Positions 15,501 to 27,697 of a stretch of DNA of 64,000 nt are shown here, piece by piece. Position numbers and translations under genes: made by a program. Position 1 is the stretch's first letter. Each line of letters opens with the position of its first letter. The notes under the pieces were generated by a model, which saw only the letters and a program-made list of their open reading frames with translations, did not search any database and was not told the DNA's origin. This DNA comes from Plasmodium malariae (lineage: Eukaryota > Apicomplexa > Aconoidasida > Haemosporida > Plasmodiidae), in the NCBI RefSeq assembly GCF_900090045.1, contig NC_041783.1, positions 2,234,001-2,298,000 on the forward strand, given 5' to 3'.

Positions 15501-18500
15501 GTAATAATAGTATAAAATATAAGAATAGTAATAGCGTCTTTAATAAAGAAAATGTAGATATTTTCTATAATTATGATGAAAATGGTAGAGGATTTATAAG
15601 AGGATTAGAAGGAGAAAATTATTATAATAGAACGGAGAAGAATGTTAATTCGAAAGAAGAAGTGCATGTACAACTAGTTACATGTAATAATCCATACATG
15701 TTGGACAATAACATAAACATACATAAAAGTAAAAATCAAAAGAATCAAGACGAACAAAAAGAAAAAAAAGAAAAGGAAGAAAAAGAAGAAACAATAAATA
15801 AAAAAGTAGATGAAGAAGAGAAATGGAAAGTAGAAATGAAGGAAAATATTTTTCTAAAAGAACCAATGAATGGTTGTAAAAATAGAGAAGCTGTGAAATA
15901 CTGTAATATGATCAAGAGAGAAAAGGAAAGTAAAAGTAGTAATGATACAATAATAGAAGTAAATAATGTAAGTAACGAAAAAAATGATAGTGAAAAAAAG
16001 AATACATTCGAAGAGAATTACAAAAAAAAAAGGGAAGATATTATATTGAAAGGCGGTGATAGCGGCATGGTGGTTAAAGCAGAGAATGAAAAGGAAATTG
16101 AAGGAATTAATGAATCTAATATCATAAATGAAAAACAATCGAGTGAATCTTTCTATAAGTATAATGAAAACATAAATGATATAAAAAGAATAAAAAACAG
16201 TTCTTGTAAAAATAATGTAGAGAATAATGAAAAAAGTAGGGTATTAATATCTATTTCAAATGATATTTTAAAAGAACCGAAAAAGGGGAGCACAACTATA
16301 GAAAATAACAATAATAATAAGAATGATGACAGTGCTATCATTTTAGAAGTAAATAATTACACATATAATGAATACCACAGAAGAGTTAATTTATACAATT
16401 TAGAATACGATAAAAAAAATGAAAACAAATATATTATGAGTAAAAATATATGTAACTTAGGGTATAACGAAAAAAAGAAGAGTATTAAGGAACAATTAAC
16501 AGATTCATATTCTTATCATTTAAATAATATGAACAAAAATACAAAACTGAAAAACAAAAAGAGAATATTGGGTATTAATAAAAATTCTTATAAAACAGGT
16601 GAGAAGCACACATTAAGCTCAAGTAACATTGAAAAGGAAGATGTAAAGAAAAAATATACAGTTGAAAATATTACAGACATGGACATAAAAAAAGAAAAGG
16701 AAGGAAAATATGAAAGTAATGAAAAGATTGGAGAAGAAAATAATGTAAATGAAGGAAAAAAAGAAGATATAAATTTTATAGGTTCAAATGGAGAGTGCAG
16801 ATATCCAATTAGCAATGAATTATCTAGGTATAAAATGAATATTACAAAAAAAAAATACGAATGTGATGTAGCTGTAAAAGACAATACATATCTTGAAGAA
16901 GAAAATATTCATGATAAGGAAAATCAAATTTTTAATGAATTAAATGACGTAAGTAATGAAAAGATAAGTTTCTTTGATACATGTGAGTTAAAAAATAGAG
17001 AAATGGATAATTCCTGTGCTTATAAGAATGATAGAGAAAAGTGCAATTTTTTAATAGGACATAGATTAAGCAATGCACAAGAATTATTTTCTAACAATTC
17101 GATTAATGATAGGAGTAAAAAGGATAATAATGCTATCAAAATAGAGAATAATTTTTGTGATACTAAAAAATGGGTTGGTAACTACACAACAGATGTAAAT
17201 AATGAAAGAAATAATAGCAGTAATAACGATAGTTGTGAAAGTAGGTTGAGAGATAAAAACGAGATAGTTATAACAAATAAATACAATAATGCATCGGCAG
17301 GACTCGATTTTAAAAAAGAAAGCAAAAAAGGGAAAAAAGTAGTTCTTCCTTGGAACAAAGACAATATAGTTAAGTTAAACGGAAAAAATAAATCCATGAA
17401 AAAAAAAAATATAACAATAAATACGAAATTAGCTAGGTATGAAAGAGTACTAATACATACATGTATTAATAAATTGAATTGGAAAAAATGCATTGAGAAT
17501 ATAAATAAAGGGACATTTTATTGGATAGGATATAACATTAACGATTATGATCATTATAATTATATGAAAAAGAAAAAAATAATTAATAGAATTCCGTCTA
17601 TGTACATGTATACAAAAAAAAAGGCACTTACATTTTTACTTTCTCATTTGTCACTTATTTTTCCTGCGTTATATGATTTTTATCCAAATACATTTGTACT
17701 ACCTGAAAATAAAAATATCATAAAATATATTTTAAATAGCGACAATAAGGAATATTATATAATGAAACCTGATTGTGGTAGTATGGGTATTGGTGTTAAG
17801 GTAATTAATAAGTACAGTGATATTAATATTAATATATTAAATGGATATAATTGTTATATAATTCAAAAATATATTGATAATCCTTTATTGATGTATAAAA
17901 AGAAATTCGATTTTCGAATATATATATTGTTATTACCAGGAAAAAATTATCCTAAAATATACTTATCGAAAGTTGGGTTTGCAAGGTTGTGTACAGAAGA
18001 ATATAAAAAAAAGAAAAGATATATTTGTAATACGTATATACATTTAACTAATTACAGCATTAATAAAGACAATGAAAAATATATAAGAAAGAAGAATATA
18101 CATGATAAAAATAATAATAAACAATTATTAAGTGATGTTTTTATTTATTTAAAAAACATTGGTTATGATATAGATGATATATGGGGACAGATAAAAAAAA
18201 TAACTTGTTTAACATCTTTAGCAATATATTCTTATATTAAGGGAAAGATACAATATAATTTTAATAATAATTTTTATTTTTATCAATTAATTGGATTAGA
18301 TATATTGTTAGATAATACTGGAAAAGCATGGTTGCTCGAAGTTAATTCAAACCCTTCTTTAAGAATAGATTATATAGACCCAAGTTATACTAATTTTGAG
18401 ATCCAATTAGAAAGTATGTTTGATAGATATGTAAAGGAGCCAGTAATAAGTGAAATGTTCTTAATAGTTTATCAAAAAATTTATAAAAAATATTTGAGAA

Positions 18501-18701
18501 AAAAGAGTAAAAAGGTTGTCATAAGTGTTAATGATAAAATTGAAAATAAGGAAAAACATAATATTATTTGTACAATTAATAATAAAAGAAGATTGCTAAA
18601 AATAAAATTGAAGGACGGTTTTTCGAATAATAGTTTTATTCATTTAAATAATAGTAGAAATACAAAAGGTTTAGCGGAAAATAAAAAACCTCATGATAAA
18701 A

Positions 18702-18747
<46 letters not shown>

Positions 18748-21478
18748 GAGCATCGGAAGTAACTGTTTGAATAAAGAGGATCCTCAATATTTCATGGACT
18801 ACAATAATAAAATAAATAAAACGAATTCTTACATGTTAAATAATGGTATAAAAAAAAATCATATATTTAGAACTGCAGGAAAAAATTACATAAAAAACGA
18901 ATATTCTGCCACTATTCCTAATAAGAATGGATATGATTCGACAAATAATTGCAGTAGTTATGGTTTAAAAAATAGTAACTTAAGTAATACTCATTTTAAA
19001 AATTTGATGAGAAAAAAAATTAAAATGAGAAAGAATTTATTCCTCAAAAAGGAAAATATGAGTAATGTTGATACCTGTGTTGATGAAAATGATATTGGAA
19101 GTTTCAGCTTGTCCAATAACATTGTCCAAAATGAAAAAGAAAATTTGCTATGCAGTGTCAAAAAAGGAAAGAACGAAGGGAATGAAACCAACGAATCAAG
19201 GGAAATAAACAAATCGAGGACAGTAAACGAAATGAACAAATTAAACGAATGGAATGAAGAAAATACAATGAATAATAACTTCCCCACCAAATTATGCTAT
19301 AAAGATGGTATCTCTAGTTATATAAATAATAAAATTGGGAATAATTTTTGCAGGAATCACGGAAATGAAGAATGCAAAGGAAAGCATGATATAGATACTA
19401 ATAAAAAATTCTCAAAAGATAATAACGCTAAATATGAAGGTATAAATAGTTTTTTTGAAATTGGCGAAAGCTCGTGTATCAACATGTATATTGACGATTA
19501 CGATAATGTTGAAGAAAATTGTGAATATAAAAAATCAATAGTACACAAGACACGAGAAGCAAATGATAACAGTGATTACCTATACGACAGCTACAACAGT
19601 AACAGAACCATGAATCACATGGGAAGCAATTTTATAAACAAATTTGATATTAAAGATGACATTGAGTTAGCGAATATGGATAAAAGTGAACCACAAAATT
19701 ATAATACCAATATAAACGAGTGCAATTCGTATAAGGAAGGCGACAACGAAAGGTTTAATTATGAGAACTTGTTTAGTAATGAAGATACAATAATGGAATC
19801 AAATATTTTAAATAAAGAAACATATGTGCAAATTGATAATCAAGATGATATTCATTTGGAAAAATTCTTAAATAATGATGTAGAAGCGTGTAAAGAGATT
19901 TATAGAAATATTAGTGATAGTGTTTATAAAAAGAAAGTTGAAAATTTCATTATGATAAGAAGTGATTTATACAAATATATGAACTGCTTAAACGTTCTTG
20001 GTATTAGATATATTAATAATAATGACATAAAAAATGTTGATGAACTGTACAATAAAAATATTTCCTTTGATTTAAAAAAGACCTACACGAAAATAAGAAA
20101 AGATATTTTACACCCATTAAAAAATAATGTGTTAGAAAAAGATGTGTATATAAATTTAAAAAAAGAAACAAACAAATATTATAATGAAATGAAAATATAC
20201 AACGAATGTTACTTTTTGTTTTATTTTATTTTAAACAAATATGATAATAATTTAAAGAAAAATAACAGAAAGGTTGAATATTATATTGACAAGAACACAT
20301 TCTTATGTATGTGTGCAGATATTAAAATAAATAAAATAATTGAAAACATAAACATTTCTACGAAGAGTAACAACAGTTTATTTGAAATAAATAAAAATCC
20401 TCAAGAAAATCAAATGTATCAAATTGTTAGAGATATATTAAATAATAAGAACTCTAATAGTTGCCCACATGGAAAGGGAAAAAAAAGACATAAGAATAAT
20501 GGAAACTATTCAAATAATTCAAGTTTTTGGAAAACAAGTGATTTATCAAATGATAATTCATCTGAAGATAATATTCTTAAATGCAAAAATAAAGGGGAAA
20601 AAATAAATAGATCTTCTTCATTACGTTTTAAAAAAAATCATTTAGAAAAAGATGAAATATTGTCAAAAAATTATAAATTAATGAATTATAAGAAAAACAA
20701 TTTTTCATTAAATAAAAGCAGAACAAATAATAAATCTTATTACTCATCTATGTTTAGCCCATTTACCTTGGTTCCGACTTCGAATAATTTGATGAATTTT
20801 AATACAATAGGAATTAACAGTATGAACAGTAGGATTAAAAGGAAAAAGAAAATGAACATTTATGATCTAGAATATTTATTTACAAGACAAGTATTTTTTA
20901 GTAAATATATTAACAAAAATCAAGGTTTAACGATTATTGATTTCTTTTTATTAATGCAGCAAGTGGCTCTTTTAATATTTCCATACATTAACCACTTAAG
21001 TGCTTACAATGTTTTATACCCTTATAATAGCGTAATATTTGAAGAGCTAAGCAATCAAGAAAATAATACATATACAAATAAAACTAATAATAAGGGAATT
21101 AATAATGAAAAGAAATATATCACGAATAAAATAAATAAAGAAAAGGATGTAGATAATAACCTTGGCTTGAAAAAAGAAAATAAAACTAATGTGATTAATT
21201 CAATAAAAAAAGATAATTCAATTGTTTCTGAGAAAAGAGGAGAGTTGCAAAATCCTTTGAATTCAGAAATTAATAATTTAAATTATAGCAATAATGGGAT
21301 TCACAGTGAATATTCGAAAAAAAGGAATAATTATTTATGGCATAAAAATATTTGTAGTAACATTTATAACTTGTATGAATATATTCAAATAAGTATTAAT
21401 CCTACCGTAAAAAATATTTGCTTGGAAACTTTTTTAAATTTTATTTTTAATAAGTATGGAATAACTCATTCTTCTTAG
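12536..21478 (+). CDS. Giant tubulin-tyrosine ligase-like (TTLL) protein
   Basis: A single 2,980-residue exon begins at an ATG after a purine-rich leader and ends at TAG 21476-21478. The recognisable part is an ATP-grasp/TTL domain at about residues 1630-1985. It contains KPDCGSMGIG (ATP-binding Lys 1744), a KKFDFRIYIL strand, and the metal-binding LLEVNSNPSLR motif (Glu 1935, Asn 1937). Typical TTLL proteins have 400-900 residues, so most of this one is Asn/Lys-rich low complexity on both sides of the catalytic core, with short Asn runs, for example near residue 2060. TTLL enzymes ligate amino acids (Tyr, Glu or Gly) to tubulin tails or other proteins. The core looks catalytically intact, but which amino acid it adds cannot be read here. 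The location is probably microtubules or axoneme. Confidence 0.88.
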
Positions 21479-22676
21479 CTGAGAAAGGGTAACATATACG
21501 TGTGATATATATATTATGTTTTCTATTCATTCGGTATTTAAAGGTGATACTTTTTTTAGTTTTTCTTTTTCCTTTTTTTTATTTTTTTTATATAAAATTA
21601 TAAACTTTTCTGCAATAGTATTTCTAAATGCTTTGTATTTTTACAAGGTTTGATCCTTGTCTTCCATTTATTTTTGATGAGTTTTTATCTTTTATTTTTT
21701 ATTCGTTTGCATCTTGTTTTTGTGTATTTTTCCTTTTCCTTTGCTATCATATAAATTTTTATGTTTATTCTTTTTATTTTTTTTTTCACCTTTTACCTTA
21801 TTTTTTTTTTTTCTCTTTCCCCTGTGCTTTTATTTTTGGTTACTAATGATTTTTAGTTGTTTTTTGTTTTAATAGTTAGTTTGTTGTTTCATGTTTTAAT
21901 AGTTTGTTTGTTGTTTCATGTTTTAGTATTTTGTTTGTTGTTTCATGTTTTAGTATTTTGTTTGTTGTTTCATGTTTTAGTAGTTTGTTTGTTGTTTCAT
22001 GTTTTAGTAGTTTGTTTTTTGGTATTCATTATTTGTTATTTACCTTATGTATTTTAAAATTGGTATAAAGCCTAGTTTTTAAAAAATAATATTGTGAGAG
22101 CTAAATGGAATTTTTGTTTTTTATATATTTCAAGTTAGATAAAATTTTTTAACCTAATTTTTTTTTTACATTACTATTAGTTTATATATTCATTTTTATA
22201 TTTTTTTGTTTTATTAAAATGGTTTATTTGATGTTATTCTGTTAAATTTTTGCAAAATTTATTAAATTAACTAAAAATATAAGCTTAATTTGTCAACTCC
22301 CCATTAAGGTACTTTCAATATATTACTGGGGGTGAATTTTTGTTTGTGTAATTTTAAAGTTCTTTGTACTTTTAGTTATATATATATATATAAGCATACA
22401 TGTATTGAATACATATATTTTTTTTTCTTGTTTTAATTTGTTAAAAAGGTATTTCCCGCATAATATCAGGCATATAATAAGAACAAAAAGGAAAAGAATC
22501 CTAAATTGTTCAAACACACCTCAAAAGAAAGCAACAGAGAAAACGAATAAAATAATACTTACGTAAAAAAAAAAAAAGGGAATAAATGTCCGTGTTTTTA
22601 AATTATGCTATAAAAGGAAATTGGTGAAATTAATAAAAAAATAATAATAATAAGTAAAAAGTACTAATTCGGTTTT
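21479..22676. other. Spacer downstream of TTLL
   Basis: T-rich 3' region with a 27-bp minisatellite (about 21866-22020). A minus-strand frame near 22323-22517 encodes one hydrophobic helix but lacks an ATG, and I could not tie it to a gene model. No other gene is visible. Confidence 0.6.
21866..22020. repeat. 27-bp tandem minisatellite
   Basis: Five to six copies of a unit built on tttgttgtttcatgttttag plus seven more bases. The copies differ mainly at one or two positions near the end of the unit (agtattttg versus agtagtttg). It lies in the 3' flank of the TTLL gene and could be in its 3' UTR. Confidence 0.85.
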
Positions 22677-23107
22677 ATGGTCGCAATATTGTCGAAATTA
22701 ACAAGTAACGTTAACAAATTTATAAAACAAAAGAAGTGTAATATATATTGCAAATGTATTATATTTTTTCCCCATTAATATTATATTAAAATTACACTGT
22801 ACAGGAAACTTATGTTCAGTTTATGTAACAGTAAAAAATAAAAAATTTTTAAAGAATAAAGAACATGAAAGAAGTTTTTATTTTCCCATTTTGAACATGT
22901 ACACTTAAGAATAGATCAAAATATTCTCTTGCACTTTTTTAATAACCGATTTAAAAAAAATATATATATTTATATATGTAAATTTAAATGCGTTTGTACA
23001 TTCGTTAATGGTTTCTTTTTTTTTTTTTTTTTATCAGAATAAAAGGATACTTTCGAATAATGGAATTGCTAAAAAAATGCATACACGCACTTAATTATTG
23101 TATATAG
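22677..23107 (+). CDS. Possible two-exon micro-protein (42 residues)
   Basis: Exon 22677-22735 reads MVAILSKLTSNVNKFIKQK, in a segment richer in varied codons than its surroundings. A GT follows directly. A strong 3' splice site (long T-tract then cag at 23035-23037) opens a second frame, IKGYFRIMELLKKCIHALNY, ending at TAG 23105-23107. Joining them in phase 2 gives 42 residues with an amphipathic basic N-terminal helix and no recognised domain. The donor (GTGTAA) is weak, and an extra small exon near 22805 is conceivable. It lies upstream of the methyltransferase on the same strand, so it could instead be part of that gene's leader. No function is assigned. Confidence 0.3.
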
Positions 23108-23428
23108 GCAATTTTACTGCAAATAGATCTGAACGTTTTGTGAATTCTTAATTTAAACGCAATTTTTTATGTTATAATTCCTTATATTAATTTTTTAAGA
23201 AAAGAAAATGATAATAAACTAAATAAAGGCTTTAAAATTTTATTATTGATTATGACAACTTTTTTTTTTTTTTTTTTTTTTGTTACACGAAATTGTTATC
23301 TTCAATTTTGACAACTGTAAACACATAATTTACGGAATTATATTATTTATTTGAAAATAATTTAAGAATATTAAAAAAAGAAAAAACCTTTTAAAAATAA
23401 ATTATTAAAGTGTACAAATTATATAACG
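23108..23428. other. Short leader/spacer before the methyltransferase gene
   Basis: A+T-rich with a 19-base T-run near 23263-23281 and a purine-rich stretch just before the ATG. No gene is visible. Confidence 0.6.
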
Positions 23429-26400
23429 ATGGATGAATTACATAATATAAGTCTGGGAAAGGCATATAAAAATTTAAATCGCACACAAAATAGATCAAAA
23501 GAAAAAAGTTTCTTTGAGGATGTAAATGGGAGAATACTGCATAATAATGATACAAATGAAATAATATATAAAGAAATAAATAATGTTTATGTTGAAAATA
23601 TTAATAAGAATAGTGAGGAAACGAATATTAAAAGCATAAGCACAAATTTAAAGAATGTTGAAATGGTTGAAAAATCTGAAGAAACATGCAAACCTTTATA
23701 TATTAATAAATCGGATAAATTGACATCAGATAATGCAAAAAAAAAATTTTTATTTAATAGAACTAAAGATGAAACAAGTTGCTCTAGTTATGGTGAGGGA
23801 AAAAGCAATAATAATGATCATGATAATGACAATGTCAATATAGAATATAAAATAATAAAAAAAAATGTAAGTTGTGCCATGAATAGTACAGGTTATGAAA
23901 ATATTAATAATAAATGTAATGGAAAAGGAAACTCTACAAATCCTAAATTAGGTGTTGGTAATAAGTCAAGCGAATATCAGGAAGAAAAACAGTCACAAGG
24001 ACAACAAAAGGATCACGCACCTTGTAATGAATTGGAGAATGGTGATGATACCTCAAATAAAAATGACAGTAAGATAGGAAAGAAAATGAAATATTCCAAG
24101 AAAAATAAGAAAAATTCAACAAATGAAATTATAAAAGAGACAACTCTTATGTCAGTTAATAACAATAAAAATTTAATAATGAACAGCAATATGCCAACGG
24201 CGCATGATGTAAAATTAAATGATGATAATTTAAAAACAAGTGCGAACAAGATAATTAATAGGGGAAAATTATATAGCAAAAAGCATAAGAGTAAAGTAAA
24301 TGAAAAGATAATTGAGGAAAAGTTAGGAGTTGAAAAAGAAGAAAATTGTTTGAACCAAATAATTAATGAAGAAGGTAAATATAAAAATAAGAAAAACAAG
24401 AGAAAAAAATTTACTGAAAATGTTAAAAATAAATATGACGTCGATCAATACGAAAATATAAACAGGAAAAAAAAAAAAAAAAATCATAATTCCCTGGATG
24501 ATGAAAATGTGGAGAATGCGCAAAAAAGTAGTAACAAAGTAAATGACAAAAAAGTGTGTACAAAAAATAAAAAGTACAATGATAATCTTGTTCCAAAAAA
24601 TGGATGTGAAACAAACAAAAATGGAAGTAGTGGGAGAAGTTATTATGAAACACGTTCAAAAGAGCAAGTGCTAAAGGATGATAAAAAAATGAACGAGGTT
24701 GATAATATGAATAATAAATTAAAAGGGGAAGAAATGGTGATGAAAAAGAAAAATTTATATAAGAAAAAGGATAGCGCTAGCTCAAGGGAATTGCCTGGTA
24801 ATAAGAATATATCAATAATAACTAATGAAAATGATGATGGTCATGTAAAGAAAAAGTACGCAAGACTTTTAAAAAATTTGAAAACTAATTTATCAAGTAA
24901 AGTTATAGAACAAGAAGGCGAAAAAAGAATTAAGACTTGGGGAGATAAAATAACTTTACAGCAAAAAATTAATTATTTTATAAAGAATAAAATTGCTACA
25001 AGAACGGAATACAAATATGGGAAGAAACCAAACACTTTATCCATATGTAATCAATTTAATTTATATAATCATTTAACAATGTTAAATGATTTTAACAGAT
25101 TGCACTATTATAGAGCGGCGATGAGATGGACAGGACACAAAGATTTATGCGAATCGTATAATAATGCCATGTTGAGTCAAGAAAATAGTAATAGGAATTC
25201 TTACTATGTTAACAGCATGAGTTATACATCAAAAATGAAGAACTCAACAAAAATGAACAACAGAAACTGTGGAGAAAATACGGTTAGCGTAGTTAACAAG
25301 GAAAACATAAACAATATAGGTAAAACGATAAATATACCAAGTATCAGAGAACATAGCTCAAGTAATGTAAACAGTGTTAACAAAATAAATGAACCATGTA
25401 TTTTTTTTGAAAGTAATAAGGAATGTTATGTATATAATAAAAACATAATTGAAATAGGAACAGGACCATTATCCTTGTTGTCTATTAATGCTATTTTAAA
25501 TGGTGCTAAACACGTAGATGCTTTGGAAGTTAATAAGGATGCTTCTGATATGGCTAAAAAATTAATAGAGGGGTATAATTTAGAAGATTTTATTAAAATT
25601 ATAAATTGTTATTCTAAGTTGTATGTATATAGAGAGGAAGACAGTCAAAAACGGTTAAAAAAGAGGCATTCTTTTTATAATTTTTTTGATTATGATATTG
25701 ATGAACAATACAGTAATAATTTTAATTACGATTTAATAATAAGTGAAGTAATCGGTGATTTTGCTTCTCAGGAGGGAGTAGCGGATATATATTTGGATTT
25801 ACATAAAAAAATATTTTCTTACAGAAAATATCAGGAATATTTGAATAATTGGGGTGTATATAATGGGAATAATAACGGAAAAAACTGCGGAAGTAACAAC
25901 ATGTTAGTAATGGACAATCTGGTGAAATCGAAAAATAACGAAAAATGTGGAAATAATGAGAGGGTAAAAATAAGCGAAAATAATGAAAAGAGCCTTAAAA
26001 TGGGGAAAAAGATCTCTTATAGAGAATTTGCAGCTGACGAAGAATTATACAATACGGAAGAATTTTACAGTATGAATATTAAAAGTATTCCATATAGTGT
26101 TACAACATATTATTGCCCAGTAAAATTTCCGCATTCTGATAACATAATATATAAGAGTGATAACTATCCTGAGAGAACAATTATTAGTCCACAAAATAAA
26201 TTATTGCAATCTGTTATGTTAGAATGGTCTAATTTGACGTTAACTGAAGAAGAGAATGAAAGTAGCAATTTCGGTAAATTGGAATATTTATATTTAGAAC
26301 AAAATGTAATTAATCAAGTTATACAAAAAAGAAGTCGTATATTTAAGATTCAAAAGAATGGTCCATTTTGCGGTTTTTTAATAACTATTGATGTTGAAAT

Positions 26401-27697
26401 TCGTAAGGGGGAGCATTTTGGCACGAAATATGGGACTTGTGATAGTTGGTATACAAATATAGTTTTATTAAAAGATGAAATAAATGTTGAAAAAAGCGAT
26501 TTAATAATTAATAAAACTTATGCCAATTTATTAAATTATAGTGAAAATGTTATTGACAGAAAAACAGTTTTAGTGTCAAGACCATCATATATCTTTTATG
26601 GTTATATTTTAAGATTAATTAAAAGTAGTTATTCTTCAAGTTCTTCAGATACTGATACAACTAATTATAACTATGATAAAAAATTTAGTGGAACAAATGA
26701 TTTTTCTAATATAGATAATTATATATATTTAGATGACTCAACGATTTTATTATTAGATCAAATGAGTTTTCATGAACAAATGTTATCATTAGATGTAAAT
26801 AAACACAATGATAAAAAGGTTCTTATAAATAATTCGCTTAATCTAAATAATTTAGAATGTTGTCCTGATAATGATATTAAGATAAAGAAGAGTGATTTCA
26901 CGGGAGATAGATCAAAAATGTTATATGAAAAAATTAGAAACAGCAATGAAGGGCAATCCAAATTTGATGGTAAATCGTTAGAGGAAGATTGCAGTGAATA
27001 TGCTAATTATGATCAGAACTCATTACGCAGTAGCTGTATTAGCAGATATGTATATTCTGATGTAGAAGCAGATGTACATGGAAACAGTTATATTAGAGAA
27101 AAAAAAGTTGAAACAAAATTGAGTAATGGAACATCAAAGAACGAAAATGAATTAATAAATAGTAGAGGTACAAATAAGAAATTAAGTAACAAACTGGATT
27201 ATTGCAAAGATAAAGAGTTGGAAAAAAATAATAATGCCTCCACCATAAACAAGCAAAGGAAAAAAAGTAAAAATACAAGAGGGGATAAAATAGATTCAGT
27301 AAAACTTGAAAATAATAATAGTAGTAATAACATAAATAAAAACTTAGGGAATGTATTAAAAAAAAAAAAAAAAAGAAGTTTTGTGAATGAGAAAAAAAAG
27401 AAAGAAACGCAAAAAAGTGAAAATAAAAATAAGAACATGTCCTCCAAAAGTAGGGAAGAATACGAAAATGATATATCAGATATTACTAATAATTATAATT
27501 TAAATTCGAAATTTTATTATGAAAACTTAAAAGATAAAATTATAGTTTATAAAAACATGAAGTATAAAATGTTGTCTTTTTATGAACCTGTAATTATTGA
27601 TTACGACGAACAAGCAACGGTTATATATAAAAAAGATGATATATATAATAGAAAAGAAAACAATGTGAATAAATTTGTAAATAACGTATACCAATAA
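23429..27697 (+). CDS. PRMT7-like protein arginine methyltransferase with large low-complexity insertions
   Basis: A single exon of 1,422 residues. The first ~490 residues are Lys/Asn-rich low complexity. A Rossmann methyltransferase core follows. SAM motif I is IIEIGTGPLSLL (Glu 675, Gly 677, Gly 679), followed by an acidic-ended strand, DALEVN. The PRMT double-E loop is intact as SEVIGDFASQE (Glu 773 and Glu 782). In the C-terminal beta-barrel, GFLITIDVEIRKGEHFG is followed by DSWY at 1005-1008, where most PRMTs have THW. The GTG motif and following helix resemble PRMT7 more than PRMT1 or PRMT5. Family members transfer methyl groups from SAM to arginine in histones, RNA-binding proteins and others. 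The DSW substitution and poly-Lys/Asn inserts (for example about 830-870 and 1240-1310) are unusual. Another SAM methyltransferase class is possible but less likely given the double-E loop. Confidence 0.75.
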   Translation: MDELHNISLGKAYKNLNRTQNRSKEKSFFEDVNGRILHNNDTNEIIYKEINNVYVENINKNSEETNIKSISTNLKNVEMVEKSEETCKPLYINKSDKLTSDNAKKKFLFNRTKDETSCSSYGEGKSNNNDHDNDNVNIEYKIIKKNVSCAMNSTGYENINNKCNGKGNSTNPKLGVGNKSSEYQEEKQSQGQQKDHAPCNELENGDDTSNKNDSKIGKKMKYSKKNKKNSTNEIIKETTLMSVNNNKNLIMNSNMPTAHDVKLNDDNLKTSANKIINRGKLYSKKHKSKVNEKIIEEKLGVEKEENCLNQIINEEGKYKNKKNKRKKFTENVKNKYDVDQYENINRKKKKKNHNSLDDENVENAQKSSNKVNDKKVCTKNKKYNDNLVPKNGCETNKNGSSGRSYYETRSKEQVLKDDKKMNEVDNMNNKLKGEEMVMKKKNLYKKKDSASSRELPGNKNISIITNENDDGHVKKKYARLLKNLKTNLSSKVIEQEGEKRIKTWGDKITLQQKINYFIKNKIATRTEYKYGKKPNTLSICNQFNLYNHLTMLNDFNRLHYYRAAMRWTGHKDLCESYNNAMLSQENSNRNSYYVNSMSYTSKMKNSTKMNNRNCGENTVSVVNKENINNIGKTINIPSIREHSSSNVNSVNKINEPCIFFESNKECYVYNKNIIEIGTGPLSLLSINAILNGAKHVDALEVNKDASDMAKKLIEGYNLEDFIKIINCYSKLYVYREEDSQKRLKKRHSFYNFFDYDIDEQYSNNFNYDLIISEVIGDFASQEGVADIYLDLHKKIFSYRKYQEYLNNWGVYNGNNNGKNCGSNNMLVMDNLVKSKNNEKCGNNERVKISENNEKSLKMGKKISYREFAADEELYNTEEFYSMNIKSIPYSVTTYYCPVKFPHSDNIIYKSDNYPERTIISPQNKLLQSVMLEWSNLTLTEEENESSNFGKLEYLYLEQNVINQVIQKRSRIFKIQKNGPFCGFLITIDVEIRKGEHFGTKYGTCDSWYTNIVLLKDEINVEKSDLIINKTYANLLNYSENVIDRKTVLVSRPSYIFYGYILRLIKSSYSSSSSDTDTTNYNYDKKFSGTNDFSNIDNYIYLDDSTILLLDQMSFHEQMLSLDVNKHNDKKVLINNSLNLNNLECCPDNDIKIKKSDFTGDRSKMLYEKIRNSNEGQSKFDGKSLEEDCSEYANYDQNSLRSSCISRYVYSDVEADVHGNSYIREKKVETKLSNGTSKNENELINSRGTNKKLSNKLDYCKDKELEKNNNASTINKQRKKSKNTRGDKIDSVKLENNNSSNNINKNLGNVLKKKKKRSFVNEKKKKETQKSENKNKNMSSKSREEYENDISDITNNYNLNSKFYYENLKDKIIVYKNMKYKMLSFYEPVIIDYDEQATVIYKKDDIYNRKENNVNKFVNNVYQ

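Noticed and set aside
21857..22057. Plus-strand frame with repeated FHVLVFCLL
   Set aside because: Produced by the 27-bp minisatellite, which stays open because its period is divisible by three; no start context or other coding sequence around it.
22323..22517. Minus-strand frame with a single hydrophobic helix (ILFLFVLIICLILCGKYLF)
   Set aside because: Begins at GTG rather than ATG. A GTAAGT...TTTAG intron upstream can be drawn, but the joined frame differs from the hydrophobic one and I could not extend it to a start codon.
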